Shown piece by piece: positions 42,840 through 51,893 of a stretch of DNA of 64,000 nt. Positions within the stretch are counted from its first letter, which is position 1. Every line of letters begins with the position of its first letter. The stretch comes from Oscillospiraceae bacterium (GTDB lineage: Bacteria; Bacillota; Clostridia; Oscillospirales; CAG-382). The translations under genes and the position numbers were made by a program. The notes beneath the pieces were generated by a model, which worked only from the letters and a program-made list of their open reading frames with translations, was not told where the DNA came from and did not search any database. Location: assembly GCA_015064955.1 (NCBI GenBank), contig SVRD01000010.1:1-64000 (forward strand), read 5' to 3'.

Positions 42840-44621
42840 TCAGTTCATACTCGTTTTCAAATCTTTTGTATGAACAGAAATACGGACATAATCGTCGGCT
42901 TTTTCCCTACTTAAAAGAACAACACTCTCGTCTGTAATTCGTTTAGGTGGGAAAACAATGCCGTCTGCTTCACAGCGGATTTGATAGAATTGCTTTACCC
43001 AATCGGGCAGTTTTTCTACATCGTCCTTAATCTTAATAAGGGTTCTCTTTCCAACTCGTCTATCCATATACGCGAACACACGCAGTAAATAATTATCGGA
43101 GTGGAGCGATATTGCGATGTCTGTTTTGAGGTAAATAGTTAGAGAGTTGATGAAATCAGCATCACACAATTTACACTCAGGTATCCACTTTCCTTTTTCC
43201 AGTTCTCCATAGGATACCTTTTTGCCCTCTTGGTAAAGTTGAGATACTTCCCGTTCCTGTGCATACATCTCTACCCACGAAAATGCCACCATTTCTTTTT
43301 TGTTGTAGTTAATGGTCGCTCTGCCGTAGGCATTATGCACTTCATGATAACTGGTATAGAAATAGGATATTTTGTCTTTAAGCGAATCGCAAAGCAAATC
43401 ATTCATCTGCTTTTTCAGATTACTCCAAGACTTGTATTTGCTTCTTTCGTCGGAAATCATTTTAGGCTCATCCTCACAATCATCTGCCTTTTCCCTACTC
43501 AAACAAACAACAACTTCAACGTGCGAGGTATTGGGGAACATATCTACGGGTTGGATCTTTCTGATTCGGTATCCGCCCTTGCGGAGTGTGAAAAGGTCAC
43601 GAGTAAGAGTTTCGGGATTGCAGGAAACATAGATGACCTTTTTCGGCGAGAGGGTTATGAGTGATTCGAGGAATTTTTTACTGCAGCCCGAGCGCGGCGG
43701 GTCGGTTATTACAATATCAAATTTTTCACCCTTTTCCGCCATAGACTGCATATATTCGCCGGCGTCGGCGTTTATAAAGCTTGCGTTGGTAATGCTGTTT
43801 ATTTTTGCGTTTTCCTCGGCGTCGGTCACGGCGTCGCCGTTTACCTCGACACCGATTACCGATTTTGCTCCCCTTGCGAGCGAAAGTCCGATCGTTCCCG
43901 TGCCGCAGTATGCGTCTAAAATATATTCTCTGCCGTTAAGCGAAGCAAACTCGCGCACCTTGGAATAAAGTATCTCGGTCTGCTTGGTGTTGACCTGATA
44001 AAAGGATTTTGCACTTATGCGGTATTTGTTTCCGAGCAGGGTATCGGTAATATATCCGTTTCCGTATAAAACCGTCGTTTTTTCACCGAGAAACAGAGGG
44101 GTGACTTCGGTGTTTATATTCCAAACGACTGTCGTTATATCGGGGTGCTTTTTGATAAGCGAATTAACAAGCTCGTCCTTTTGCGGAAAAGCGCCCTTTG
44201 CAGTGACGAGAACGACCATTGTTTCGCCGCTGTTGCCGCCTCTGCGGACAAGCACATGACGGAAGAATCCTCGCCCGCTTTTGATATCGTATGCCTTTAT
44301 GTGCAGAGCGATACAAAGCTCGCGCACGGTTTTTGTTATCTTGTCGGCATAGCTGTCCTCGAGCAAGCAGGAATCGGTTTGAATGATTCTTCCCGATGCC
44401 GACTGATAGATACCCGAGATGATTCTTCCGCTGTGAAAGCCAAAAGCACGCGATATCTTGTTGCGGTAGTGAAGGGGGTCTTCCATTCCGATTATCTCGT
44501 CGATATGGCAGTATTTCCCCATAAGCTTTATTATTTTTGATTGCTTCAGCGAGAGCTGTTCCTCATAAGAGAGATTCTGAAGCTGACAGCCGCCGCACTT
44601 TTTTGCTATTGGACAGATCAT
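42840..44621 (-). CDS. RlmD-type rRNA uracil methyltransferase with inserted SF0329-like domain
   Basis: 593 residues. The first 380 are an RumA/RlmCD-type 23S rRNA m5U methyltransferase: Cys cluster CPIAKKCGGC at the start, SAM site LDAYCGTGTIGLSLA (about 235), TDPPRSGC (about 303) and catalytic Cys in YVSCNPETL (about 330). There is no TRAM domain. After VVCLSREKADD (about 376-386) comes an inserted domain (about 393-570) that resembles stand-alone SF0329-family proteins (YKSWSNLKKQMNDLLCDSLK, AYMDRRVGKRTL); then VVLLSREKADD appears again near the end. The methyltransferase itself looks intact. Confidence 0.85.
   Translation of the reverse strand: MICPIAKKCGGCQLQNLSYEEQLSLKQSKIIKLMGKYCHIDEIIGMEDPLHYRNKISRAFGFHSGRIISGIYQSASGRIIQTDSCLLEDSYADKITKTVRELCIALHIKAYDIKSGRGFFRHVLVRRGGNSGETMVVLVTAKGAFPQKDELVNSLIKKHPDITTVVWNINTEVTPLFLGEKTTVLYGNGYITDTLLGNKYRISAKSFYQVNTKQTEILYSKVREFASLNGREYILDAYCGTGTIGLSLARGAKSVIGVEVNGDAVTDAEENAKINSITNASFINADAGEYMQSMAEKGEKFDIVITDPPRSGCSKKFLESLITLSPKKVIYVSCNPETLTRDLFTLRKGGYRIRKIQPVDMFPNTSHVEVVVCLSREKADDCEDEPKMISDERSKYKSWSNLKKQMNDLLCDSLKDKISYFYTSYHEVHNAYGRATINYNKKEMVAFSWVEMYAQEREVSQLYQEGKKVSYGELEKGKWIPECKLCDADFINSLTIYLKTDIAISLHSDNYLLRVFAYMDRRVGKRTLIKIKDDVEKLPDWVKQFYQIRCEADGIVFPPKRITDESVVLLSREKADDYVRISVHTKDLKTSMN
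42890..43510. repeat. Pair of 33-bp direct repeats flanking the inserted domain
   Basis: 42890-42922 and 43478-43510 match at 27 of 33 bases. They encode the duplicated VVxLSREKADD. The 555 bases between them encode the SF0329-like domain. The pattern is that of a target duplication or repeat-mediated insertion. Confidence 0.65.
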
Positions 44622-44630
44622 AGTTGTTTC

Positions 44631-44903
44631 CTATCTCACAAAATATAATATCAGACTGCAAACCGAGAGAAAGAGCATCATAATACCGCAACAAAGGTAA
44701 AACCGCGGCATGAACTTCTTTTCGCTTTTGCGCTGGAGATAATATACGAGTATCAGTATCGCACTCAACGGAAAGGTGAACAAATCCGAAATCCCTCTGC
44801 ACAAGCCCGAAAAATCGAGCACGAGTAGAATAATTATTATTGCCCCGAGCGCGATTGCGGCGTAAAGGGCGATTTTTTCACGTTTGGAAAGATTTTTAAT
44901 CAT
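44631..44903 (-). CDS. Small membrane protein, unknown
   Basis: 90 residues with three predicted spans (about 10-28, 39-56, 67-87) and a basic N-terminus (MIKNLSKREK). It starts after the PHP gene and ends 10 bases before the methyltransferase start. No family recognised. Confidence 0.6.
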   Translation of the reverse strand: MIKNLSKREKIALYAAIALGAIIIILLVLDFSGLCRGISDLFTFPLSAILILVYYLQRKSEKKFMPRFYLCCGIMMLFLSVCSLILYFVR

Positions 44904-44917
44904 TCGTTTTTCCTGCT

Positions 44918-45763
44918 TTATTTTTGGGATAAGGCTTTGAGCTTTTCAAAAACCTCTGTCGGTACGGTGTGGTAGCCCTTTCCGTGTCCGAGAAGAATAT
45001 CGGGCTTGCGCGCGCCGTGAAAATCGCTTCCGCCGCTGTAAAGAAGCGAAAATTCGTCTGCGATCTCGCAAAGCCTTTCGCTTTGCAAATCGTCAAAGTT
45101 CATATAAAGCGATTCCATCGCATCGAGTCCGCGCCTTTTTGCCTCGGGGAGAAATGCGCGCAATTCCTCCTCGTTCAGATCAAGAAAGGGGTGCGCCAAT
45201 GCCGTTACCGCACCGATTGATTTCAAAAACGATATCGCATCGTAGGAATCAACACGCTTTACCGGAACGTAATATTTGCTTTCCCGCGAGAGAAGGGTCG
45301 AAAACGCTTCGCTTATCGAACTCACGTAGCCCTTTTCGGTAAGCGCTTCGCCGATATGTGCGCGGTTGAATCTTCCGTTGGGGGTTTTTGCCTTGATTTC
45401 GTCGAAGTCGACATTATAACCGTCTGCGTTGAGCCGCTCGATAAGCTGTCTGTTGCTGTTTTCCTTGTTCTGTATCAGAGCTTTTACATATTCCTCGACC
45501 TTAAAAAACTGCGAAGGATCTATAAACAGCCCCAAAATATGAAGCTCGGTCTTTCCGTAGTCGGTCGATAATTCGATTCCCGCGACAGCGTCGACTCTTT
45601 TGTTTTTTGCGGCGGAGAGAAATTCGGGCAGTCCCGAAACTGTGTTGTGGTCGCACAGCGCGATTGCCGAAAGTCCCATCGACTCAGCTTCGTTAATAAG
45701 CTCTGTCGGGGTATAGGTCCCGTCGGAATAGTTCGAATGTGTGTGAAGATCGCAATATTTCAT
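44918..45763 (-). CDS. PHP-domain phosphoesterase (TrpH/YciV-like)
   Basis: 281 residues. Metal-binding motifs: DLHTHSNYSDGT (residues 4-15), CDHNTVSG (about 38-45), the Glu in AGIELST (about 64), ALAHPFLD (about 193) and GSDFHG (about 249). Length and pattern match the family hydrolysing 3',5'-nucleoside bisphosphates or short RNA 5' ends. Cytoplasmic. It precedes the small membrane protein in a leftward unit. Confidence 0.9.
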   Translation of the reverse strand: MKYCDLHTHSNYSDGTYTPTELINEAESMGLSAIALCDHNTVSGLPEFLSAAKNKRVDAVAGIELSTDYGKTELHILGLFIDPSQFFKVEEYVKALIQNKENSNRQLIERLNADGYNVDFDEIKAKTPNGRFNRAHIGEALTEKGYVSSISEAFSTLLSRESKYYVPVKRVDSYDAISFLKSIGAVTALAHPFLDLNEEELRAFLPEAKRRGLDAMESLYMNFDDLQSERLCEIADEFSLLYSGGSDFHGARKPDILLGHGKGYHTVPTEVFEKLKALSQK

Positions 45764-45770
45764 AGTTGAC

Positions 45771-46073
45771 TCACTTGAAAAATTCAGCCTTACAATTCAT
45801 AAATTGCTCGATATAATCTACCGATTGTTCGACACCGTAGGGATGACAGTGACTATATCCGCCGCCGCGGGATTCCGAAAACTCGTAACTGAATACAAGC
45901 AACGGGTCCTGCTCTTCGTCCTCACAGTATAGCCAAAACCTGCCAAGTTCGCTTTCGCCGCAAATCACGGGGACGCTTATTGTAAATCCTTCGTCGGCAA
46001 GCTTGCTCGTATCGGTAAGCAAAAGAGAATATTTGTCTTTGACTTTATCGAAAATTTCTTGTATTATGTTCAT
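45771..46073 (-). CDS. Unknown small protein
   Basis: 100 residues: an N-terminal helix (IIQEIFDKVKDKYSLLL), beta strands with RFWLYCEDEEQDPLLVFSYEF, then GGGYSHCHPYGVEQSVDYIEQFM. The His-Cys-His segment could bind a metal. It lies just before the PHP gene and after the Cys-motif protein. Not recognised. Confidence 0.55.
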   Translation of the reverse strand: MNIIQEIFDKVKDKYSLLLTDTSKLADEGFTISVPVICGESELGRFWLYCEDEEQDPLLVFSYEFSESRGGGYSHCHPYGVEQSVDYIEQFMNCKAEFFK

Positions 46074-46080
46074 TTATCTG

Positions 46081-46326
46081 TTAAAACCAATGCCTTTTCA
46101 TTTCTTTTAAAAATTCTTTCGTTATCGGATAGCCCGAGCTATTGCCGATGACCGCGTCAATATTGCAATAGGGACAAAGCGCGGTTGAATCGGAATCTAT
46201 CCATTGTGTTATTTCATTGGGCTTGAAAATTTCGAGGCAGTAAAAGCAGCCGCATATCGTATCGTTTTTGAGCATTTTCTTGTTATTTGTGCAAAACTCG
46301 TGCGCGGCGGAAACCGAATCTTTCAT
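46081..46326 (-). CDS. Small zinc-finger-like cytoplasmic protein
   Basis: 81 residues. Two Cys pairs, CGCFYC (about 26-31) and CPYC (about 51-54), fit a zinc ribbon; the C-terminus SGYPITKEFLKEMKRHWF closely resembles a family of small cytoplasmic proteins often found as lone genes near toxin-immunity loci. ATG 46326 follows AAGGAG and overlaps the HAD stop. Confidence 0.7.
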   Translation of the reverse strand: MKDSVSAAHEFCTNNKKMLKNDTICGCFYCLEIFKPNEITQWIDSDSTALCPYCNIDAVIGNSSGYPITKEFLKEMKRHWF

Positions 46327-47021
46327 CAAAGTATCTCCTTGATGTCGCAAAGCGATTTGATGCTGTAATCAATATTCATTTCCTGCGGAATTGGCTTGGA
46401 ATCGGGGTTGTAGAAGCAGGTTTTTATTCCGCTTTGGATCCCGCCCGCCATATCCGAGGAAAGCGAATCGCCGACGATCAGTATCTCATCGGGCTGTATA
46501 TTTTCATCGGAGCCTGAATTGAGTCGTTCAATGCAGATATCGAAAAACTCCTTTGCGGGTTTTGAAAACCCGATCTCCTCGGAGATGAAAAGATGCGAAA
46601 AGTATTGAAGCAGATTTCCGACTCTGAGTCTGTTTTCCTGTTGTAAAAACGGGCCGTTGCTGGCGGCACAGAGAATATATTTGCCGAACAGATACTGCAA
46701 AATCTCCTCTGCGTTTTCGATAAGTATCGCGCTGCTATACAAAAACGAGCGGAAGTATTTCTCGAAAGCCACACCGTCGGCGGATATTCCCATTTTCTCA
46801 AAAATGAGATTCCAGCGTATTCTTTTGAGCTCCTCGAAGCTCAACTCGCCCCTTTCGAGCGAATGCCACAGCTCCGAATTGGTTTTTGTGAATTCGGAGA
46901 ACATATAGTCCTCGTATTTGCAAAGCCCGAATTCCTCAAAACCGCTTTTCATCGCCGCTTTTACATATTCGTCGAAGCTCAACAGAGTGTTGTCGATATC
47001 AAAAAGAACAGCCTTTATCAT
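46326..47021 (-). CDS. HAD-family hydrolase (YjjG-like)
   Basis: 231 residues. HAD motif I DIDNTLLSF (residues 8-16), motif II region AASNGP (about 120), motif III Lys in GFSKPAKEFF and motif IV GDSLSSDMAGG (about 188). A cap domain lies between. Likely a nucleotide or sugar phosphatase of the YjjG type. ATG 47021 follows GGAGG. Confidence 0.88.
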   Translation of the reverse strand: MIKAVLFDIDNTLLSFDEYVKAAMKSGFEEFGLCKYEDYMFSEFTKTNSELWHSLERGELSFEELKRIRWNLIFEKMGISADGVAFEKYFRSFLYSSAILIENAEEILQYLFGKYILCAASNGPFLQQENRLRVGNLLQYFSHLFISEEIGFSKPAKEFFDICIERLNSGSDENIQPDEILIVGDSLSSDMAGGIQSGIKTCFYNPDSKPIPQEMNIDYSIKSLCDIKEIL

Positions 47022-47047
47022 TGTTTTCCTCCGAACCGCAATCGGTA

Positions 47048-47599
47048 TCAACGCTCGATAATAACTCTGCAGGGCAATCCCGTTACGTCGGTAAAGCTCA
47101 TCGGATAGGTGTGGGCGGTCATTTCGCCGCTTTCGCCGATAAGCGATTTCATATTACATAAATTTTCGACTATAAATACACCCTTGTCGGCACAGCGTTG
47201 GTCGGTGGGGGTGTGTTCTTTTCCGCGGCGTACTCCCGCGAAATCGAGCCCTATTATCGAGATCTTCTTTTCGACGAGCATATCTATAAGCTCATAGGAA
47301 AGCTGAGGGTGCTCCTTGAAATATTTCTGTGTGCCGTATTCCTCTCTGTCGGAATAGCCGGTATAAAACGCGACAAATGCATTTTCAAAAACCTTTTCGG
47401 CTTCGATATCGGCGATTTCGATATCGCGGTCGGTAATATGCGATACGTCGAAAACGATCGCCTTGCGCTCGGTATATTCCAAGGGGAATACCTTGTCCAT
47501 AACGTCGAAATGCGTCCCGAGATGTCCCGCCAATTCCTTTTTCTCGTTGCCCTTTGCGGCAATTTCGGGGGTTATTTTAAGTGTAATATCAATTTTCAT
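47048..47599 (-). CDS. Cyclase / arylformamidase-like metalloprotein
   Basis: 183 residues. The family motif HxGTHxD is present as HLGTHFD (about 26-32), but the usual Pro-x-His after it is missing (VMDKVFPLEY), so one metal ligand is absent. GLDFAGVRRGKEH and the C-terminal GLPCRVIIE fit the fold. Substrate unknown. It lies between the two methyltransferase-centred blocks. Confidence 0.75.
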   Translation of the reverse strand: MKIDITLKITPEIAAKGNEKKELAGHLGTHFDVMDKVFPLEYTERKAIVFDVSHITDRDIEIADIEAEKVFENAFVAFYTGYSDREEYGTQKYFKEHPQLSYELIDMLVEKKISIIGLDFAGVRRGKEHTPTDQRCADKGVFIVENLCNMKSLIGESGEMTAHTYPMSFTDVTGLPCRVIIER

Positions 47600-47621
47600 A
47601 TCAGTTTCTCCGAGCAGGAAT

Positions 47622-48980
47622 TTATATAGTTGAACCCGCTCGTTCTAAAAGAACAACAGTCTCTACATGTCCCGTGCGAGGGAAGAGGTCAAAGGGGGTT
47701 GCACTGTCGGCAAAATATCCCGATTCGGCAAATACCGCGCAGTCGCGCGCAAGAGTCGCGGGATCGCAGGAAATATATATCACCTGCTCGGGCGAAGCCT
47801 TTACAACCGTTTCGATAACCGCTGTATCAAGCCCCTTGCGAGGCGGGTCGACGATGATAATATCGGGCTTGCCGAATCTGCGCTTGCATTCCTCGACTCC
47901 GACACTTGCGTCGCCGCAGACAAACAAGGTGTTTTCCTCGCTTCTGCCGTTTTGGCGGGCATTGATTTTCGCGTTTTCGATCGCGGCGTCGATAATTTCA
48001 ACACCGCAAAGCTTGTCACTGTCGTTTGCAAGGCAAAGCCCGATGGTGCCGGCACCGCAATAAAGGTCGAGAATAATGCTTCCGTCTTCCTTGCGGTTTG
48101 CAAGCGTTGACGCATGGCTGTAAAGCTTTTCCGCCATATCCGCGTTTACCTGATAAAAGGCACGCGGCGATATTTCAAATGTCTTTCCGCAAAGCGAATC
48201 GGTAAGTGTGTTTACGCCGAGAAGACGGTAGGTCTCGTCGCCGAAAATGACGTTATCGCGCTTTTTGTTGATATTTATATGTATTCCGATGATTTGGGGG
48301 AATTTCTTTGCGATCTCCTCGGCAAGAATCGACAGCTTTCTGTGCTTTTCGGCAACCACAAGGCAGAGAAGTATTTCGCCCTTGCGGTTTTTGCGCATAA
48401 CGGCGTGGCGGACAATACCCTTTCCGCTCGATTCGTTATATCCGGTAATATGCAATTTATCGCAAAGCTCGGCGCAATACGACGCGATCTCTGTAAAAAC
48501 GATATCCTGTAAAGGACAGCTCGAATGGCTTACGATACGGTGCGAGCGTCTTGCGTAATATCCGAATTGGGTGATACCGTTTTCGCAGGAAAACGGGTAT
48601 TGCACCTTGTTGCGATATCTTTCGGGATTTCCGCTTACAACGTCGTTTACCTTGATATCAATTCCCGCGATACGAGAAAATGCCTGCTTCACCGTGTTTT
48701 TCTTCAGCTCGAGCTCGGCATCATAGGAGATGTGGCGGAAGACACAGCCGCCGCAACGCTTGCTCACCGCGCAATCGCTTTCGATTCTGTCGCGGGAGGG
48801 AGTCAGAATATTTACAAGCTTTGCAAAGGAATGGCTTTTGAGCTCCTTCAGAATTATACATTCACAGATATCCCCGACCGCAGTGTCGGCGACGAAAAAT
48901 ACCTTTCCGTCGATCCTGCCGACGCCGTAGCCCTCGGGGGTTATGTCTGTTATTTCCAATGTGACGATGTCGTTCTTCAT
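47622..48980 (-). CDS. 23S rRNA (uracil-C5)-methyltransferase RlmD/RlmCD
   Basis: 452 residues. N-terminal TRAM domain (about 1-58), 4Fe-4S Cys cluster CAVSKRCGGC (about 69-78), SAM site LDLYCGAGTIGLCLA (about 304), DPPRKG (about 376) and catalytic Cys in YISCDPATLARD (about 402), ending with HVETVVLLERA. A complete family member and paralogue of the enzyme at 42840-44621, which lacks TRAM. Its start adjoins the rnfD-like stop. Confidence 0.93.
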   Translation of the reverse strand: MKNDIVTLEITDITPEGYGVGRIDGKVFFVADTAVGDICECIILKELKSHSFAKLVNILTPSRDRIESDCAVSKRCGGCVFRHISYDAELELKKNTVKQAFSRIAGIDIKVNDVVSGNPERYRNKVQYPFSCENGITQFGYYARRSHRIVSHSSCPLQDIVFTEIASYCAELCDKLHITGYNESSGKGIVRHAVMRKNRKGEILLCLVVAEKHRKLSILAEEIAKKFPQIIGIHININKKRDNVIFGDETYRLLGVNTLTDSLCGKTFEISPRAFYQVNADMAEKLYSHASTLANRKEDGSIILDLYCGAGTIGLCLANDSDKLCGVEIIDAAIENAKINARQNGRSEENTLFVCGDASVGVEECKRRFGKPDIIIVDPPRKGLDTAVIETVVKASPEQVIYISCDPATLARDCAVFAESGYFADSATPFDLFPRTGHVETVVLLERAGSTI

Positions 48981-49963
48981 TATTTATCCTTCTTGGCTTT
49001 TGAAAGCTTCGGCTTGGTCGCGATTTCGATAAGGGGAGCGATGATGTTCATTAAAAGCACTGCATAATAGCCCCATTCGATACCGCCGTGAAGCTTGCGC
49101 AGGGCAAAGGTTATGATACCGCAAAGCAACGAAAATATAAGCTTTCCGCTTTTTGTCATCGGTGTTGTGCAGCTTTCGCTTGTCGCGAATACCGAAAGAA
49201 ATACAAACGCGCCCGAGAACAAGAACGCAAAGGCGTAATAGGTGCTTTCGGCATCGTCGGAGGGGAAGCACAGAGCGAGAAGGAACACGGGTACGAGATA
49301 GGCAACCGTGTTTTTCCAATCGGCTTCCTTGCGTATGCAAAGCCAGATGAGCGACAAGATCATCGCGAAAATTGCGATCTCGCCGATATTTCCGCTTGCA
49401 AATCCGTAGAGCTGAGCGAATATTCCGTCCTCGTAAACGCTTCCGTCAGCCATATATTGCAGAGGCGATATCACGCGGTAGCCGCTTATGAGTTTTTCGT
49501 CGATAGAAAAGCTGAATGCCGAAAAATAGGCAAACGGGCGGGTGTAGAGAGTCATTTTTGCGCCGAACAAGAGATTGAGCACGGCGGCAGAGAAAACAAA
49601 CGGGTTGAAAAGACGCTTTTTGAAGATGACACGGATATTTTTCGCGATAACAACAAGTATTGCCGAGATCATCGGTATCCACAGCGGAACCGCAACCGGC
49701 ATCGAAAACGCGGCGAGAATGCCATAGACCGCCGCCATAATGTCGACAGACGATTTTATCGGATATTTGAAAAGAAAACGTCTTACAAGAAAGTCGAAAA
49801 TCAGGCTCAATCCGCCGCTCAGAGCACAAAGAGTAATGACACGTGCACCGAACATATAAACACTCCATATCAGCATCGGAGCAAGCGCGACAAGCCATTC
49901 CGTGCCGCGAGTAAGACTCGACTTTTCGCTGTGCGCATAGGGCGCGGAAGCGGTTTTTGTCAT
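48980..49963 (-). CDS. RnfD-like membrane subunit
   Basis: 327 residues with about 9 membrane spans. RnfD/NqrB family traits are SSVDIMAAVYGILAAFSMP and KRLFNPFVFSAAVLNLLFG. RnfD normally binds FMN covalently through Thr in a SGAT-like motif; the corresponding region here reads GYRVISPLQYMADG and shows no such Thr, so the flavin may be missing. It overlaps rnfC by 4 bases. The other Rnf subunits (G, E, A, B) do not follow. Confidence 0.75.
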   Translation of the reverse strand: MTKTASAPYAHSEKSSLTRGTEWLVALAPMLIWSVYMFGARVITLCALSGGLSLIFDFLVRRFLFKYPIKSSVDIMAAVYGILAAFSMPVAVPLWIPMISAILVVIAKNIRVIFKKRLFNPFVFSAAVLNLLFGAKMTLYTRPFAYFSAFSFSIDEKLISGYRVISPLQYMADGSVYEDGIFAQLYGFASGNIGEIAIFAMILSLIWLCIRKEADWKNTVAYLVPVFLLALCFPSDDAESTYYAFAFLFSGAFVFLSVFATSESCTTPMTKSGKLIFSLLCGIITFALRKLHGGIEWGYYAVLLMNIIAPLIEIATKPKLSKAKKDK

Positions 49964-51168
49964 TGTAGCTTCTCCTTTTCACGTATCATTCTGAGCAGAG
50001 GGATCCCGCTCGGACAGCTGTATTCGCAAGCGCCGCAACCGATACAGTTTTCGATAAGCGATTCTGCTTTTTTCGAGAGTATTTCGTTGGGGAGCAGCTT
50101 CATCGGGCAGGCTTGGGCGCATATTCCGCAGGAAACACATTCGATCCGAGTGCGCTTTGCCGGCTTTGCGGCGATCAATGCACGTGTGCCGTCGCCGAGC
50201 GCGCCGCTTGCCAAATTGCCGTTCAGCAGGCTGTTTTCAATAAGAATCCCGCCCTTTTTCATTCCGCCGCAAAGGTTTAAGAGATCGTGCACGGTGATTC
50301 CCTTGGGCACGCAAAGATTTCTTCCGCGGGTGATTCTGTTGCCGCAAACGCAGATATATCGGTCGAGCTGGGGAAGTCCGCTCACCATAGATTTATAAAG
50401 CGCGATCGCGGTTTCGGGCGCAACTATAAGAACACTTTCGTCAAGCGCGGTTTGGTTTTTCGAGAGCGATTTGAGATAAAGCGCATACATAATTGCGCGG
50501 TCGCCGTAGGGATATTTTTCGTCGAGCTCGGCAAGCGCAAATATCTTTTCATCGGACGCATAAGCCGAGATCGCCTCGAAGGCGGCAGTGCGGTAGTGCT
50601 CGGCGGCAAAAACGCATTTCAGTGCGCCCGTCGCGTGCAAAAGTATCTTTGCGCCGCCGACGATCTGCTTTGCCTGCTCGATACAAAGACGGTAATTGAC
50701 AGCACTTTCGGGGTCGGGCTCGGTGCAGTCGATAACGATTCTTCTCAAATCACCGTTGATTCGCGATAAAAGCTCCCAAAGCGGTAACCCCGAGCGCGAA
50801 TCGATAACCGAAAGTCTTTTTGCGCTCTCGATAATATCCTCACGCGTGAGCGAGGTGAGCGGGCGCGTTTCGGGCTCGTATAAATACTCGGTTTCGTTCT
50901 CGCCGTTTTGCATAACGACAAAATAATCCCCGCCCTCGAGAGTCATTATTCCTCTGAATATGCCTGCTATCGAGGCATAAACGGGAGTCCCGCGATTGCT
51001 TCCGATAAGGCTTCCGCGCAAAACACGCTTGCCGACAGCGGCTTGGACCGCCGCGTCCTCACATGCGGGGATGCATACCGCGGAGCAGGAATCAATTATA
51101 TCTATTCTGTTTTTTCCTAATTCGGTTCTTTTTTCGGGTCTTGCCCCTCCGGGAAAATCAAGAATCAT
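49960..51168 (-). CDS. RnfC-like iron-sulfur subunit
   Basis: 402 residues. N-terminal GGARPEKRTEL as in RnfC, then SLBB and flavin-fold regions (GTPVYASIAGIF, about 60). Two 4Fe-4S clusters lie near the C-terminus, CVSCGICAQACP and CIGCGACEYSCP. In Rnf complexes RnfC takes electrons from NADH or ferredoxin. Here it pairs only with an RnfD-like protein. It lies leftward from a promoter region at 51169-51325. Confidence 0.8.
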   Translation of the reverse strand: MILDFPGGARPEKRTELGKNRIDIIDSCSAVCIPACEDAAVQAAVGKRVLRGSLIGSNRGTPVYASIAGIFRGIMTLEGGDYFVVMQNGENETEYLYEPETRPLTSLTREDIIESAKRLSVIDSRSGLPLWELLSRINGDLRRIVIDCTEPDPESAVNYRLCIEQAKQIVGGAKILLHATGALKCVFAAEHYRTAAFEAISAYASDEKIFALAELDEKYPYGDRAIMYALYLKSLSKNQTALDESVLIVAPETAIALYKSMVSGLPQLDRYICVCGNRITRGRNLCVPKGITVHDLLNLCGGMKKGGILIENSLLNGNLASGALGDGTRALIAAKPAKRTRIECVSCGICAQACPMKLLPNEILSKKAESLIENCIGCGACEYSCPSGIPLLRMIREKEKLQ

Positions 51169-51257
51169 CTGAACAACTTCCTATAAAAATTATAATAATT
51201 CACAATAAGTATACCATATATATTAAATATTTCAAGTGAAAGTTTTGTGACTTCTTA

Positions 51258-51286
51258 TTGAAAATATCCGAAATATAGGTTATAAT
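51258..51286 (+). promoter_or_regulatory. Promoter of the DUF4364-nth-ttcA unit
   Basis: TTGAAA (51258-51263), 17 bases, TATAAT (51281-51286), 39 bases before the TTG start at 51326. Confidence 0.75.
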
Positions 51287-51325
51287 GGCAGACAGATCGA
51301 TATTATAGGTTGAAAAGGTGATATT

Positions 51326-51868
51326 TTGAAGCTTGTCAATAAGATAGATATAAAGGTTTTTATTCTTTATCTGCTCAATAACGTCGGCGAGCCGCTTAGA
51401 TTCGAAACGGTAAACGATATGGTCCTTCAGGACGAATTTGTCAATTACTTCGATTTTGCGATCTGCTTTTCCGAGCTGTTGGAGGTAGGGCAGATATCCG
51501 AATTTCCCGAGGAAGACGGAAGCGTGCTGTATTTTATTTCCGAGAGCGGAAAGGAATCGCTTTCGAGCTACGAAAGCTCGCTTCTTCCGGTCATTCGCGA
51601 CCGTGCGTTAAAAAGCGCACTGCGCTTGGTTGCGTTCAACCGTGACGGAAGCCGTATTATTTCCAAGGTGACCGAGTGCGAAAACGGTTATATGCTTAAT
51701 TGCAAGATAGTCGACAAATTCAAGACTCTGTTTTCGGTCGAGCTTTTCGTCGCCGAAAAGGAATATGCCGAGCGCTTGAAGGCAAACTTCGACGAGCGTG
51801 CCGAGGTAATATACAAGGGCTCGCTTTCTCTGCTTTCGGGCGATCTGAATTTTATTTTCGACGATTAA
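51326..51868 (+). CDS. DUF4364-like protein
   Basis: 180 residues. N-terminal winged-helix-like part (IDIKVFILYLLNNVGEPLRFETV) then an alpha/beta domain, the layout of DUF4364 proteins in Clostridia, thought to be regulators. TTG 51326 is the start, with AAAGGTG upstream; no in-frame ATG is near. First gene of a rightward unit with nth and a ttcA-like gene. Confidence 0.8.
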   Translation: MKLVNKIDIKVFILYLLNNVGEPLRFETVNDMVLQDEFVNYFDFAICFSELLEVGQISEFPEEDGSVLYFISESGKESLSSYESSLLPVIRDRALKSALRLVAFNRDGSRIISKVTECENGYMLNCKIVDKFKTLFSVELFVAEKEYAERLKANFDERAEVIYKGSLSLLSGDLNFIFDD

Positions 51869-51893
51869 ACGGTTGTTTGAGGGAGTGCTTTCC

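Noticed and set aside
49088..50398. 436-codon plus-strand frame
   Set aside because: Antisense to rnfC-rnfD, which have clear Fe-S and membrane motifs.
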